Shown: positions 33,961-46,537 of the stretch, piece by piece | How the letters are laid out: every line of letters begins with the position of its first letter | How positions within the stretch are numbered: the first letter of the stretch is position 1 | Source: Musa acuminata AAA Group | Taxonomy: Eukaryota > Streptophyta > Magnoliopsida > Zingiberales > Musaceae | Assembly: GCF_036884655.1 (NCBI RefSeq) | Contig: NC_088355.1 | Span: 23,591,501 to 23,655,500, forward strand | DNA length: 64,000 nucleotides | Direction of reading: 5' to 3' | The notes under the pieces: generated by a model | The model's input: only the letters and a program-made list of their open reading frames with translations | Database searches by the model: none | Told to the model about the DNA's origin: nothing | Program-made: the position numbers and the translations under genes

Positions 33961-35572
33961 AAAAAAAAAAAACTAGTTGAAATGTAACATTCTATACTAA
34001 TTTGTTAGACTTAATATATTTTGATATATGTAAATTATATGACATATTAACAAGAAGAGGTAATAGATATTTAATTACTTTTATAGATAATATGTCTAGG
34101 TTCATATATGTTTACTTATTGAAATATAAAAATAAGCTTTTAATTTTTTCAAGCATAAGTTGAAAATCAATTAGGCAAAAAAAATTAAAGTTTTAAGAAG
34201 TGATAGAAGAGAAGAATACTTTCCTAATGAATTTAACTTATTTTATAAATAACATGACATAATTCATAAATGTTCAGCACCTAGAACAACTAAGCAAAAT
34301 GGATTAGTAAAAAAAAAAATAGAACTTATCTAGAGATGATTAATGCTATGTTGTTGCATGTTAAATTATCTTATAATTTATGAGGAGAAACTTTATTGGC
34401 TGCATGTCATATTTTAAATAAAATTCCCTCTAAAAAGAATAAGATCTCTCCATATGAGTTATGGAAAGGAAGATAGCCTAACATTGGTTATTTTAAAGTG
34501 TGGGTGTGTCTTGCACATTGTAAGAATAATGATTCTTAAAGGATAAAGTTGGGATCTAAAGAAATCAAATGTACATTTATAAGCTATACCTCAAATAGCA
34601 AAGCTTATAAACTTCTTAATTTGGAGTCTAATATCATAATAGAATCTCAAGACGTGGAGTTATTTGAATACTTAATGACTTCAAGTAATAATGTTTATCC
34701 TCCAACTAATGAAGAGTCACTAGTGGAGACATCTCAAAAGGTTGGTGGGCAACCTAATATTACTTTGATTGGATATCAATTAAGTCTAGAAGAGGTTAGA
34801 GAGCAATCTCACGAATTAAAGAGAAGCACTTGTGTATGGAAAGCAAAAACATTAAGATCAGATGAGATTAATTCTCAAAGTATTTCTTTTTAGTTTGTAA
34901 AAGGAACTAACGAGAGAGTCTTAAAAATAATTTCTCTTATTTTACAAGTGGAAGATGATTCTAAAACGTTTAAAGAAGCTATGGCCTCTCGTGATGTTGC
35001 TTTTTGGAAAGATGCGATTAATGATAAGATGGATTCTATTATGTTAAACCACATTTCGGAACTTGTCGATTTACCTTTTGTTAGGATCGGAGCGGCACTA
35101 AGAGGAGGGGTGAATTAGTGCAGTAGTAAAGTACGATAAACTTTCGACAATTTAAACACTTTCGGAAACTTCGTACGATAAAAGCAACGTTTCGTTTGAA
35201 ACCGTTTCGATTGCATTTTAACTTGAAGGCATATGTAAGAAGGAGACAAAGAAGTAGAGCATCAAAGTGAAGATGGTTTGTAGTAATATAAATGACAATA
35301 AGATAAACGCAAACCGATTTATAGTGGTTCGGTCATGCAACCTACATCCACTTGCGAAGCCTTCTTCGATGAGGCTCCCAACTTCCACTAGCAAATCACT
35401 TTGAAGGGGAAGGACAAATACCCCTCTTACAACCTTTTACAAGTGGTTCACTCTCTTACAAATTTTCAAAGAGAAAGAAGGAGGCGAACACTCAAGCAAT
35501 TGAAAACAAAAACTTACTAAAGACTTTGCTAAGACTTTTATCTCAATCTCTTGCTTCTCAAAGGTTGTTCTC

Positions 35573-36008
35573 TGTTAGAACCCTTGCAGATTCTAAACTT
35601 GAGGTTGATCTCTTTAGGGGATTGGCCTCCTTGGAACTCTATAGGGGTTCCTCCCTCCAAGTTGCTGCTCAAAGGTTGCAGAAAAGATTCATCTATTGCT
35701 TATGAAAAGAGGTGGAATACATGACTATTTATAGGGCTTCTAAACCCTAACTCCTAATAGGACTCTTACTTAAGACTCCTACTTCTAATCAACTCCTAAT
35801 AGGACTCCTACTCAAGACTCCTACTTCTAACCAACTCTTAATAGGACTCCTACTAAAGACTCATATTTCTTTACAACTCCTTATTCTTCTCTAAGAAATA
35901 ACCTCCTAACCCTAGCCGGCCATTTCACCACTTTAAAAGGGGTCGGCTTAGGTAGGTTTTACATGAATGTCTCTCTCAATTAGGACTCTCTTAGCTAGAG
36001 TCCTAACA
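35573..36008 (-). repeat. Element G 3' LTR (436 bp)
   Basis: Ends TGTTAGAACCCTTGC and GAGTCCTAACA in plus orientation. It matches the split copy 40359-40367 + 57329-57753 (434 bp) apart from scattered substitutions. A TATA-like CTATAAATAG on the minus strand lies near 35730. Internal repeats of ACTCCTAATAGGACTC(T/C)TACT occur at about 35750-35860. Confidence 0.9.
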
Positions 36009-36154
36009 AACCTGCCCTCTTCAAATCAGCCTTGTCCTTGAGGCTGATGATTCATGAATTTTGGAAATTTGATCTTTAAGTCATCATAGTTCTCATAAGT
36101 GGCATCTTCTGTTAGTAGGTTTGCCCATTGTATTAGTAATTCAGTAGTGGATCG

Positions 36155-36640
36155 TCATCGTCGAGTCACGATCCGTCGATCAATAATGGCACTTGGCTGA
36201 GTCTGAAGTTCTCCTTGGGTAGTCATATTTGGTGGGTGGATTTGGGCCGTCTCCAAGCCCCTATTTACAACTTTTGTCTGGCCGTTGATTTGTGGGTGAT
36301 ATGCCATACTCCTTTTCAATTTAGTACCCTGCATATGGAATAACTTTGTCCAAAATATGCTCGTGAAGATGCAAGTAGAATTTATCATAAGCACAATGCG
36401 TCTCTTATAGTGTAATTCTTTTGAGTCCCAATTGTAATGAGCCACAGAGCTTGGTGCTTCCTCCAATTTTTTTATAATCTTACTAGTCTCTGAATCTTCC
36501 TGCCATTCCATCTTAATATCCTCAAGGAAGTCGCTGGTCAGAAGTGAAATGGCCGAAACTTCAGCTTGCTCGGGTAGCTGCGAAAGCGCATTTGGAAGAA
36601 CATTCTCTTTCCCCTTTTTGTAAGTTATTTCATAATCAAA
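36155..36640 (-). pseudogene. Element G integrase remnant
   Basis: Downstream of RNase H the minus strand keeps the linker (LPNALSQLPEQAEVSAISL near 36540-36600), a short stretch to about 36400, then jumps to the C-terminal side of the integrase core (GTKLKRSMAYHPQINGQTKVVNR, 36260-36330). That stretch contains only the end of the catalytic region. The HHCC finger and the first two catalytic Asp blocks are gone, so this is an internal deletion. Confidence 0.75.
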
Positions 36641-37005
36641 TCAAAGAAGTCTTGTTACCCATTTTTGCAACTCAGGGGATGATATCTTTCGCTCCAAAAA
36701 GTACTTGAGGTTTTTATGGTCGGTTTTAATTTGAAATCGTCGACCAATCAAGTAGGGTCTCCACCTCGTTGCTGCGCGCACAATGGCGAGCATCTCCTTA
36801 TCATATGTTGACTTATTTTGATGGGAGGGAGATAATGCCTTGCTAGTGTATGTGAGTGGTCGACCATCTTGCATGAGAATGGCTCCAATTCCGACTTCAG
36901 ATGCGTCGGCCTTAATAATGAAGGGTCAGTTGAAATCTGGTAGTGTTAGCACCGGCGTTGTCACCATGGCTGCCTTAAGTTTGTCGAAGGTAGCGGAGGC
37001 TCTGT
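36641..37005 (-). pseudogene. Element G RNase H domain
   Basis: The gypsy RNase H sequence is recognisable: an upstream block with an ADASEVGIGA motif (first catalytic Asp, about 36890-36920) containing one stop, then QDGRPLTYTSKALSP, STYDKEMLAIV (Glu) and KTDHKNLKYFLE (Asp). Catalytic residues are preserved, but the frame is interrupted near 36926. Confidence 0.82.
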
Positions 37006-37884
37006 CTAACATTGGAAGATATCTTTTTCTAGTAAGAAAGTAAGTGGTGCATTGATCTTTCCATAGTTTTTCACGAACTTACGATAGTAGCCTGTTAAAC
37101 CCAGAAAGCCATGTAGCAATTTTATGTTCCTCGGGGTAGGCCAGTTTTGCATTGCTTCAATTTTGAAGGGGTCCATTGTCACACTTTCCTCTGATATGAT
37201 ATGCCCAAGATATTCCACCTTCTATTGAAGAAAGCAAAAATTCGTAGTGGTTGTTGTGTGTTCAAAAGGTGGTTTTCGGTATGTCTTCTTCGCACACTCA
37301 TATTTGATGATACCCGGAACAAAGGTCCAGTTTTGTAAAGATTTTTTCTCCCATTCATCTAGCAATTCATCTACTACTGGAATAGGGTATTTATCCTTGA
37401 TGGTTATGCCATTAAGAGCTCGATAATCAACGCATATTCGCCATGTTCAATCCTTCTTGCGTACAAGTAGCACCAGTGAAGAGTAGAGGTTGCAACTTGG
37501 TCGAATAACTCCTATTTCGAGCATTTCTTTTACAATCCTTTCTATTTCATCCTTCTGGAGATGTAGATACTGATATGACCGAGTATTTGCTGGAGGTTTG
37601 CCTAAAAGAATCATTATATAATGATCATGCCGACGGGTAAGAGGTAGGTTGTGCGGTTCGTCAAATATATCTGAAAATTCAGCAAGCAAAGGAAGTAGGT
37701 TTAGATCTTCAAATTCTATTGGCTCTCCCTTAGTTTGCTGCTCAAGTTGTAACAAAAAGCTGCTGCATGATTTATGCAAAACCTTATCCATTTGTTGTGT
37801 GTAAATCGTCGTTACGTCGCCCCCACGTTTCCCGTTCAGCATCACCTGTTTCTCCTTACTATAAAATTTCATAATTAGTTGCAT
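37006..37884 (-). pseudogene. Element G reverse transcriptase with catalytic core replaced
   Basis: N-terminal RT blocks are present at 37884-37440 (KDEIERIVKEMLEIGVIRPS, then VRKKD) and continue to the [18 protein letters not shown] block near 37390-37430. The C-terminal thumb starts at 37218 ([12 protein letters not shown]) and runs to 37006 ([16 protein letters not shown]). Between them (about 37220-37370) the palm region with YxDD is absent. A short unrelated coding-like stretch with a stop occupies its place. Polymerase activity is impossible. Confidence 0.82.
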
Positions 37885-37917
37885 AAAATTTCAAGAAATA
37901 TCACCTAATGTCGTCAA

Positions 37918-38199
37918 CTATTTAATTATGAGCATGGCCTCATGATCATCAAGAGGGAGAAGGAAGAAAAATGCAATTATCTCTTGGTAAGGCCTCATGA
38001 TCAGTAACAGTTTCACTTGCGGGCGCCTACAATCATACTTCAAAATCCATCGATCGACGACCTTAATGTCAAACATGTTGCAATTCTCGATAGGTAAGGC
38101 CATCTGGATAGTAACCTTACTGTTTAGAAAGTTATTAGTACTGCCCGTGTCGATGAGAATAGTGATCGGTTGTTGTTTGAGAAGGCCTCCAACTTTCAT
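37918..38199 (-). pseudogene. Element G aspartic protease domain
   Basis: A 93-codon frame contains the retroviral-type active site LIDTGSTNNFLN about 13 residues from its start, as in gypsy proteases. It is separated from RT by a stop near 37917 and from gag by stops around 38215. Confidence 0.85.
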
Positions 38200-38249
38200 C
38201 GTTTACGGGTTTGAGTAGTCGGCTAGTGTATGTACCGTAACTTCGGTCG

Positions 38250-39224
38250 GTTGTGGCTCTTCTTCTGCACCTTCTTCTTCATATTCAAGGTTCTCTTCTA
38301 GATGTTCAAGGACCTCTTCTTCTATTGGTTCAATCATAAGAAGTCTCCCTTTACTACAACGATGCTCACGGCTCCACGGCTCGTCACAATGCCAACATAA
38401 CCCCTTCGTATATCGCTCCCGAAGCTCTTCTCTTGTTAACCTCTTTGGTGTAGGGACTTAGTCGATAGTAGGGAGGGCTGAGGGCTTCAATATTACAGGT
38501 TGAGGAGCAACCCTAGTCCTCTGAGCTTCATGGTTCAATTGCTCCTCTTGATGTCGTGCGAAAGAGATGGTTGCCATAAGCGTATACGGTTGTCGCGCTT
38601 TAACTTCTCCTCCGATCTCTGGCTTCAAGCCCTCAATGAAGGACCTCAATAGCTATTTTGAGACCAATCATGAGTTTGATTAGATAACCTTTCAAATATG
38701 GTTTGGTACTCCTAAATGGTGGAAGTTTGTCGGATCTTTGCTAGTTGTCCGTCAATATTATCGGAATCGGTTGGTCTGAAGCGGATCAGCAGTCCTTCTT
38801 TGAATTGTTGCTATGAAAAGACTCCATAAGTATGTTCAAACTAGTCAAACCACTGTATAGCATCCCCTTCAAGATGTACAGCTGCAATTTTCACCATAGA
38901 TGCATCCGCGATTTTGTGGTACTGAAAATATCGCTCCGCGCACGAGATCCAACCAATCGGGTCTCCTTCTTCCCATCTTGGGAAGTCCAATCTCATGCAT
39001 GGATAGTTGGAGTCAGTCATAGAGCCTCCCCTCCCTTGGAACTCATCTCTTCGGGCCTGGTGCGATTGGGCAAAGCTCTCTCTGTGATATGATTTTTTCG
39101 GACTTAGTGGTCGGCCCAATCTGAGTTCGGAAAAGAGCGTTCGAATCTTATACTCCATTCGCGCCTCCAAGGCTTCGAATTTAGCATTGATTGCCTCCTT
39201 AGATGCTATAGTATATGCCTCCAA
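38250..39224 (-). pseudogene. Element G gag
   Basis: The frame begins at 39224 with a short coiled coil (AKFEALEARMEYKI) and the gypsy capsid block MRLDFPRWEEGDPIGWISCAERYF (about 38945-39010), running to the AVHLEGDAIQWF region at about 38841. After a frameshift it continues with SFIEGLKPEI (38620-38649), then the CCHC knuckle (about 38356-38398) and an acidic Glu-rich tail. It is broken in at least two places. Confidence 0.82.
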
Positions 39225-40344
39225 ATCTATGATATTAAGATCTCTCTTTTGTTGTCAGGTTAAAGGCATATATAGGTTGAGAGAAGTGATGGTCGAAAGG
39301 GTTGGTGGATCGGTGGATGTAGGCTACGATTTAGGCTTGTTTTGTGGCTATTTTGGGTGCAGTTTGAGGGTGTGGTTTAGTGGAGTTTTAGGGCTATGGA
39401 TGAAAGTTTTGGATCTGTGGTAGATGGCAGCAAAGGTTTGATAGAAATCAGTGGAAGTTGCAGCAAGTATGTGCTGTCTTGTAAGAGTAGAATTGTCGTC
39501 GAAGAAATAATGGTTTCTCGATGTAATTTCTGCCAAAAACTTGAGAGAATTGAGGAGAGAATTGATAGAAAAACAACAGTTTATATAACAGCAAGGATGT
39601 CTAATTTAATCAAGAGAATTTCGGCAGTATAACAGCAAGGAAATTGGTGCATGTTGCGATAGCAGAATTCTCGTCGAAAAATTTCAGCGGTTTACGACGA
39701 AAATTTGCAGCAACACAAAATCATTTTTACAGATGAATTTCTCAATAAATCAATCTTAGATGGAAGCCAAGATGATCTATAAAGTGTATAAGAAATTTCA
39801 TTCAAAAAAGATTGCAACTAGATGGGTTAAGGCATCAATATGCGGCTGAAATTTTCTGCAGCATATATTTTCAAGTGTAGCAGATTGGACATAAAAGATC
39901 AGTAGTTTATATTGAGAATTTTTCGATGAAACTAAAGGAAAATCTACTGTTAGGAAGTGTCAAAGATGTCATAAAAATTTTGTAGAAATTTGGATAGAAA
40001 AAGTACAGTAGCAAGATCAAACAGATGGTGCTATGTGGTAGGAATTCTGCAATGTATCTTTCGTCGTAGAAATGAAAACTTTGTGACGAAAAGTTTATGC
40101 AGCAATATAGGAACAATTTTTTTTTTTTTTTGGATTTTCGAATAAGGATAACTAAATTGCAGCAGCAGTATGGTAGGAAACCAGAACCTGTTGCAATTCA
40201 TAGGGAGATCAAAGGATGATCCGTAGTGGTGGAAATGATGGCGGAATTCGGCGACGATCTTTTAAGCAATTGTGGGAATTGCTTTGGGCGGTTGTGGAGG
40301 GCTGATAGATGGCAGTGGAAGGGCAGCGAGATGCCAAGAACACT
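39225..40344 (-). other. Element G leader between primer site and gag
   Basis: About 1.1 kb of untranslated internal sequence, with A/T runs (for example T14 at about 40120) and no conserved domain. Short frames on both strands are not supported. Confidence 0.65.
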
Positions 40345-40356
40345 GCTCTGATACCA
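40345..40356 (-). promoter_or_regulatory. Primer-binding site of element G
   Basis: Minus-strand TGGTATCAGAGC, complementary to initiator tRNA-Met, lies two bases inside the LTR end at 40359. Confidence 0.95.
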
Positions 40357-40367
40357 GGTGTTAGAAC

Positions 40368-43300
40368 TGTCACGCCCCTCAAAATATCCATAATTTTTTA
40401 AGAAATTTTCCTCACAGACCAATCCAGGATCCAAACTAACGTTTGAGGACACTGAAAAACATTCAATCAAATTCACATCCATAAAACCTGTGCATTTTCA
40501 AATCATATATCACATCACTCGATAATTCACATTTATGGCAACCCAAGCCAACTTGACAAACATGAACAACATTTATAAATCCACAAGCTAAATAAATTAT
40601 ACAATCAGAACTCTAACTATTCACTACAAGTTCATATCGTCATAAATTAGACTTAACATTCCGAAATTCCAAATAAGAGAGGTCTTCTAACACTTTTACA
40701 CAGTATATCCATTTCGATCATCAGAACAATTCATTACATACAAAATATGCTTATACAATAATAGCATAACAACCAACGAGACTTGCCCATAATTCTGAAT
40801 AGCTATCCACTGCCTCAGCCCAAATCAAACATCTCGAAGAGTGACACGCTGACCTGAAAGATTTATATAACAACGGAGTGAGCCAAAAACGGCTCAGCAA
40901 GTGACAAAACATATTCAGAACAAAAGGAACGGTATCAAACGAGTAAGGTATCATAATGTAAGGCAGAATACAAGAATTCTCAAGGATACCATCTCATTAG
41001 ATACAAAATCATATGTATCATGTCATTCAAAACATATTTGATTCATAACAAATGGAGCATAGAGTAATTGGAGCATATCAATGGCAGATAGGACATTTCA
41101 GAACATATCAGTTCATAGCAAATGGAGCACAGAGTAATTGGAGCATATCAATGGCAGATAGGACATTTCAGAATATATCAGTTCATAGCAAATGGAGCAC
41201 AGAGTAATTGGAGCATATCAATGGCGTATGAAATGTTTCGGAGCATATCAACGACATATGGAACATTTCGAAACATATCAACAGTGGATGACACATTTCA
41301 GAGCATATCAATAACAAATACCGTACAGAAGCTCAAACGTCGTCTTTGACGTTGCAAACATATCAATCTTATCCAAAGCATGTACAGAAACACATAACCA
41401 AAGCTCTGGATATCATATCAAACATACAGAAGGTGTAGTGGGATCTCAGTCAGAATGTGATTCATCCATTTCTGAATGACCACCTGACAAAAGTCTACAA
41501 TATCCCACAGAGCGGGACCCCACAGAGCGGGCAATAAGCGCATACCCTTTACCATTTCTAGCAAAGGTCCAGAATATCCCACATAACGGGACTCCACATA
41601 GCGGGCAAATAGCGCATACCCTTTATCATTTCTGGCAAAGGTCCAGACAATCCCACACACCAGAGTACAAAAGGGTAGTTTCAACAATAAGTAGCATATA
41701 TCGGAAGCACACGCGGAACAACGAAACGTGCATGTGCCTTTTCGAGACAATACGAAACAAAGAACAAATCTCTCACAAATGTATTCAGATTTGGAATGAA
41801 ATGAAAACAAGAGTGTACAGGGATTCCAAGCAATCATATTTAGCTCAATTCCAATAAGAAGGTTAGACGAATTCAAATATCCAAAGGAAATGAAACTAGA
41901 ATAGGCACATATCGAAAGCAAATGCGGAATCATGGGTTATACATGTGCCTATAGAAGTCAATACGATATAGCTTAAACGTTACACAATAGTTTTCAAGAA
42001 TGCAAATAACTTTAAGGACAAGAGCATACAAGAATTCAGAGCAGTATTATAAAGCTCAATTGAATAAGAAAGCTAAAGGATATCAATTTCCAAAGGAATG
42101 AAATCAGAATATTAGAAATCGACCAAAGCTCGATTTTTGGCAAAATACAAGAGGCACATTGAACAAATGATTCAAACTATCAATCGTGCTCCAATTGACT
42201 CAGAAATATATCATTGGATTATACTTTCAGATAAGACAGGCTTCATATGAATTGAACTATCCAATAGAGAGAGTTACAAATAATTTGGTAAACAAGGGTC
42301 GTAGAACAAAATCTCTGTTTGGCCGAATTCATAATGTCAGATTCAATAGATAAATAGGCAGGTGTTTGGATTCCAAATCTTTCAATCCATATATCAAAAG
42401 AAAGATCTATGAGTCTGGTTTCCAATGAAATAAGCTTTGAGTAAATCAATGTTTGCAACAAGGACTTATAAGCAGTTCAGTATCGAAAGGTCAGAAATTA
42501 CGATCCCTGTTTTGCAGAATCTGTAGGCTCATTTGAAACAGAAGTTTGGGCAGACAAACTTACTCCGAATTCTTAAAATAAGCTATCAAAACAAAGGTTT
42601 ATGAGTCTATATTCTGATCAAATAAGTTTTGTCCAAAATCAGAGGTCAATACATGAAGTTATAGCCATAACAAAGTAGAAGGGTCAGAATATCAGAAGTT
42701 GCATAGATTCGAATCGATACATCTAAACAGGAGATATATCAAATGAAAGGCTAGAACAATTCAAAGTTCCTCATATTCAAAACAAATATAACGGTAAAAT
42801 TGCAGTAAGGAAAGATCAGGACACTTGCAATAGGAAAGATTAGAACAATTTCAAGAGGAACGAATCGGGAACTTAAAGCAATTATAGGAGAAACGATCAG
42901 GGAACTTGCAATAAGAAATATCAAAGCAATTATAGGAGAAACGATCAGGGAACTTGCAATAAGAAACATCAAAGCAATTATAGGAGAAACGATCAGGGAA
43001 CTTGCAATAAGAAACATCAAAGCAATTATAGGAGAAACGATCAGGGAACTTGCAATAAGAAATATCAAAGCAATTATTGGAGAAACGATCAGGGAACTTG
43101 CCTTTCAAGGATTTCGATCCGAAGATCCAAAGAAGGTGCTAGCCCAAATCCTTCTACTTTTCCTCCGTGTCCTCTCTCTGTTTCGTTTTGTGCTCCCGTT
43201 TTCTTCCTTTCTTCGCAACTACACCACGTGTCGAACATCGAGGCACAGTCACCTGCTCTCTCTTACTCTCATTCCTTCTTTTTCTTTCCCAAACGCAGCT

Positions 43301-44881
43301 GCCACAGCCGCCGCCGCTACCGCTGCCATAATTGCAGCCCCTTCCACCACACTACCTTCCTTCCTCCTCTTCTTTCGCAGACACAACTGCTGCATACACA
43401 GTCGCAGCCGCTGCGGCTGCAATCCCTTTCGCAGCCCCTTTTTCCCCTTTTCCTTTCTTTTCTTTCCCAGCTGCCACTGCCGCAGTCGCAGTCGCAGTCG
43501 CAACCATGGCCGCAGCCACCACAACCGCAGCCTCTTCTTCCTCCGCTACTCTAATTCCTCTCCTTCTCTTCCAGCTGCAGCTGCCACTGCCACAGCTGCC
43601 TCTCCTTCTCCTCTTCCTCTCTTCTTCCCTTTTCCTTTCTCTTCTTCTTTCTTTCCTTCTCTTCTTTCCCAACTGCACGGTTGCAGTCGCAGCCTCAGCC
43701 GCGGCCACAACCTCTTCTTCCTCCCCTGCTCATCTTCCTCTCCTTCTTCTCTTCCAACTGCAGCTGCCATCGTAGCAGCCGCAGCCCCTTCTCTTCCCCT
43801 TCTCTTCTTCCTCCCCTTCCCTTCTTCCTTCCTCTTCCTCTTTCCCTGCCATAGCTGCAGCTGCCACAGCCGCAGCCGCAGCTACTTCTTTCCCTTCTCC
43901 TCTTCCTCCTCCTTCCTTTCTTCTTCTTCTCTTCTTCTCCTTCCTCCCCTTCTTCTCCCCGACGAACAGCCCCTCCTTTCCTCTATTTCCTCCTACAGGA
44001 AACAGAGGTGCCGCCTCTTCACCCGCTTCTACTTCTTCTCTTCTTCCTCACCATCTCTTCCTCTCCTTCTCTTCCAGCTGCAGCTTCCACCGCCGCAGCC
44101 GTAGCTCCTCCTTTCCCTTCTCTTCTTCTTCTCCTCTTCTACTTCCCTCCTCTGTTTCCTCTGTAGGAAACAGAGGTATCACAACCTCTTCTCCTGCTTC
44201 CTCTTCCTCTTCGTTTCCTCTTCTTCTTCTTCTCCTCTTCGAACGCCCCACACCTCTCCTCTGTTTCCACCTGCAGGAAACAGAGGTGCTGCAGCCCTAG
44301 CTGCTGCCACCTCTCGCTCCTCTCCCTCTTCCCTCTCTTTTCCCTCTTCTTCTCCTTCTCTTCTTCTCCTCTTCCTTTTTTCCTCCCCAACGCCACACAC
44401 CTCCTCGCTGCAGCCTTGCCGCAGCTATCCTCCTCTCTTCTTCTTCTTCTTCTTCTTCTTCTTCTTCTTCCCTTCTCCTCCCCAACGCCCCACACATCCT
44501 CTCCTCTGTTTCCACCTGCGGGAAACAGAGGTGCAGCAGCCCTAGCTGCTGCTGCTGCCTCTCCCTCTCCTCTCCATCTTCCCTCTCTTCATCTTCTTTT
44601 CTTCTCTTCTCCCTCTTCCTTCTCTCTTCTTTTCCCTCTTCTTCTCTTCTCCCTCTACTTCTCTTCTTCTTCTCCCCACGCCCCACCGCTTCTCTCTGTT
44701 TCTCGAAGAAACAGAGATAGCGTGGGAGGCGGTGGGATAAAACCGAAATTTTCGGTTTTCTTTATTTTCTTTTCATTTTGCAACTTAGCAGTTTAGTCCT
44801 TGAAATTTTTATATTTACATATAGGTCCTCAAATTAAATATAGTTTCTTATTGATAATTTTCAAAAGTGAGGGATATTACA
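40368..44881 (-). repeat. Array H LTR 1 (4,514 bp)
   Basis: Its ends are TGTCACGCCCC and GGGATATTACA in plus orientation. In order it holds the 30-bp repeat remnant (about 41040-41330), a 48-bp minisatellite with five units (42861-43102) and the pyrimidine-rich block (about 43250-44690). Hairpins in that block begin near 43975, 44150, 44262, 44505 and 44693. It is about 51 bp shorter than LTRs 2 and 3, mostly one fewer 48-bp unit. It is the most diverged of the three. Confidence 0.92.
42861..43102. repeat. 48-bp minisatellite in array LTR 1 (homologues 49031-49335, 55251-55556)
   Basis: The unit includes GGAGAAACGATCAGGGAACT and ATATCAAAGCAATTATA at a 48-bp period. There are five units in LTR 1 and six in LTRs 2 and 3. 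The solo H LTR has only a short related stretch (about 2805-2890) and no array. Because 48 is a multiple of three, minus-strand frames with a 16-residue hydrophobic period arise (for example 48921-49301). Confidence 0.92.
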
Positions 44882-46537
44882 CTCTGATATTACACTCTCC
44901 CCTCCTTAAAAAAAAATTTAGTCCTCTAAATTAATCATAGCTCAATCAACGAAAAGATGAGGATTATGATATATTTATTTCCTTCTCCTGCTCTCAAATA
45001 ATTTCATCAATACAATATAATGACATAATTATCCAAGAGTGACTGAAATATTCTCCTCCTTGTTCCTCAATAGATGGTAACCCGACCTTCAATCAATTTC
45101 TAAAAATACTTGCGCACCTTGTAATTAATCAAGTAAGTCGTTACTTCAGAAAATACTCGTTTTTGATGATCACCTGATTCAACTATCCATAATCAATACG
45201 AAACCTCAATGTTCCATCCATCTTTTTAACTAACCCCAGAGCACCCAATGATAAAATATTAAACCAAATAAAATCCTCATTTAATAATCCTTGTAGTTGT
45301 TTTTCTAATTCCACTTACTCAATGATATCATTCTGTAGAGAGGCTTAGATATTGAGATTATCCTAAAGGCCAAATCAAATGCAAAGTCACGTTTGGAGGT
45401 AATCCAAGCAAGTCATTCTGGGATACATTAGGCAAGGAGATAAATCATGTCCAATACTTTCAAAATAAAAGATCGACTGATCAAATGTACAAAAAGTGAT
45501 CATTTGTTATATACCAATCCATACTGGTATGATAGGAAGATAGTCAATCCATACCAAGTATAATATCATAACTCCAAATCTCTAAGAGAACTAAATCAAC
45601 AAAAAGTTTAAGTTCTCCAATAAAAATCAGACAAGAGGACCAGATTTCAAGTTCGTTATCAAAGAATCTCCAATTATCGTATTTTACATATATCACATAA
45701 TACAGTGGTCTAGGTTGAATACCCAAGTGATAGGCAACATGTTACGAATCAAATCGTAGATAGAACCCATGTTCAAACAAATATTTGCATTCTTTCATAA
45801 ACATGCATAATACCTTCGACCACTAATTCAGAAGTTTTAGAATCATATTCAGTGATAGCATACACTCTGATATGGGCTGATGATTTATGAGGCAGTGACT
45901 CTTTCTTCTTGTTCAAATGGCAGTCTTTTGTTTTATGATCCAACTTTCTACAAGCAAATAGACTCCGGTCACCCACCAACACAAACTTGTTTCATAATTT
46001 AACTTGCAATTCACACATGATTGAGTCTTTTGTGGTGACTTCCTTTTTCAAATCCAAATGTCTTGACCCTCTTATTATCACTTTCTGATTCATTTCCAAT
46101 TATATTCTTATTGGAAAACTTGTCCTTATCATTCTTGCCCCTGATCTCCAAAAATTCTTTTCATTATTGCCATTAATGATCAGCCTCTACTTCTAATATA
46201 AGGTGGCAAAAGAAATCTTTCGATCATCAAAACAATTTTGTACACCAAATATCTTCTCTGTTTGCATCATTCATTTTTCTGCCACCAATGAAATTAGGTC
46301 CACCATGCTTCCGCTGCGCCACTCTGATTCAATATCCCCAATCCATCCTTTCATTCCCCTTAATTAATCAGAAACAAATGAAATAGGAGGACCAAATGTC
46401 CTCATCATCCCAGATTCCTAAAATGCATCAAAGAAAATTTTCCACCAATCACTAAAGTTCATTAGACCTCAATATATTTTGCACATCAACATATCAAATA
46501 TTTCAGTAATCCTCAAACCATGCTCTGATACCACCTC
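44882..46537 (-). pseudogene. Array H internal region 1: gypsy gag/protease/RT remnants
   Basis: On the minus strand it starts with primer site TGGTATCAGAGCA (46533-46521), four bases from the LTR. A decayed gag follows, with a zinc-knuckle remnant (FACRKLDHKTKDC, about 45919-45960) that lacks its first Cys. Next is a protease remnant whose frame passes VVEGIMHVYERM to the conserved IILGMD end at 45544. A short RT N-terminal remnant (about 45180-45330; LVKKMDGTLRFRIDYG) follows. The rest of RT, RNase H and integrase are absent. A purine run (45-bp region ending near 44895) serves as polypurine tract. Confidence 0.82.

Noticed and set aside
42861..43102. Regularly spaced repeats resembling a CRISPR array
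   Set aside because: The units are contiguous, with no unique spacers, and the DNA is plant nuclear.
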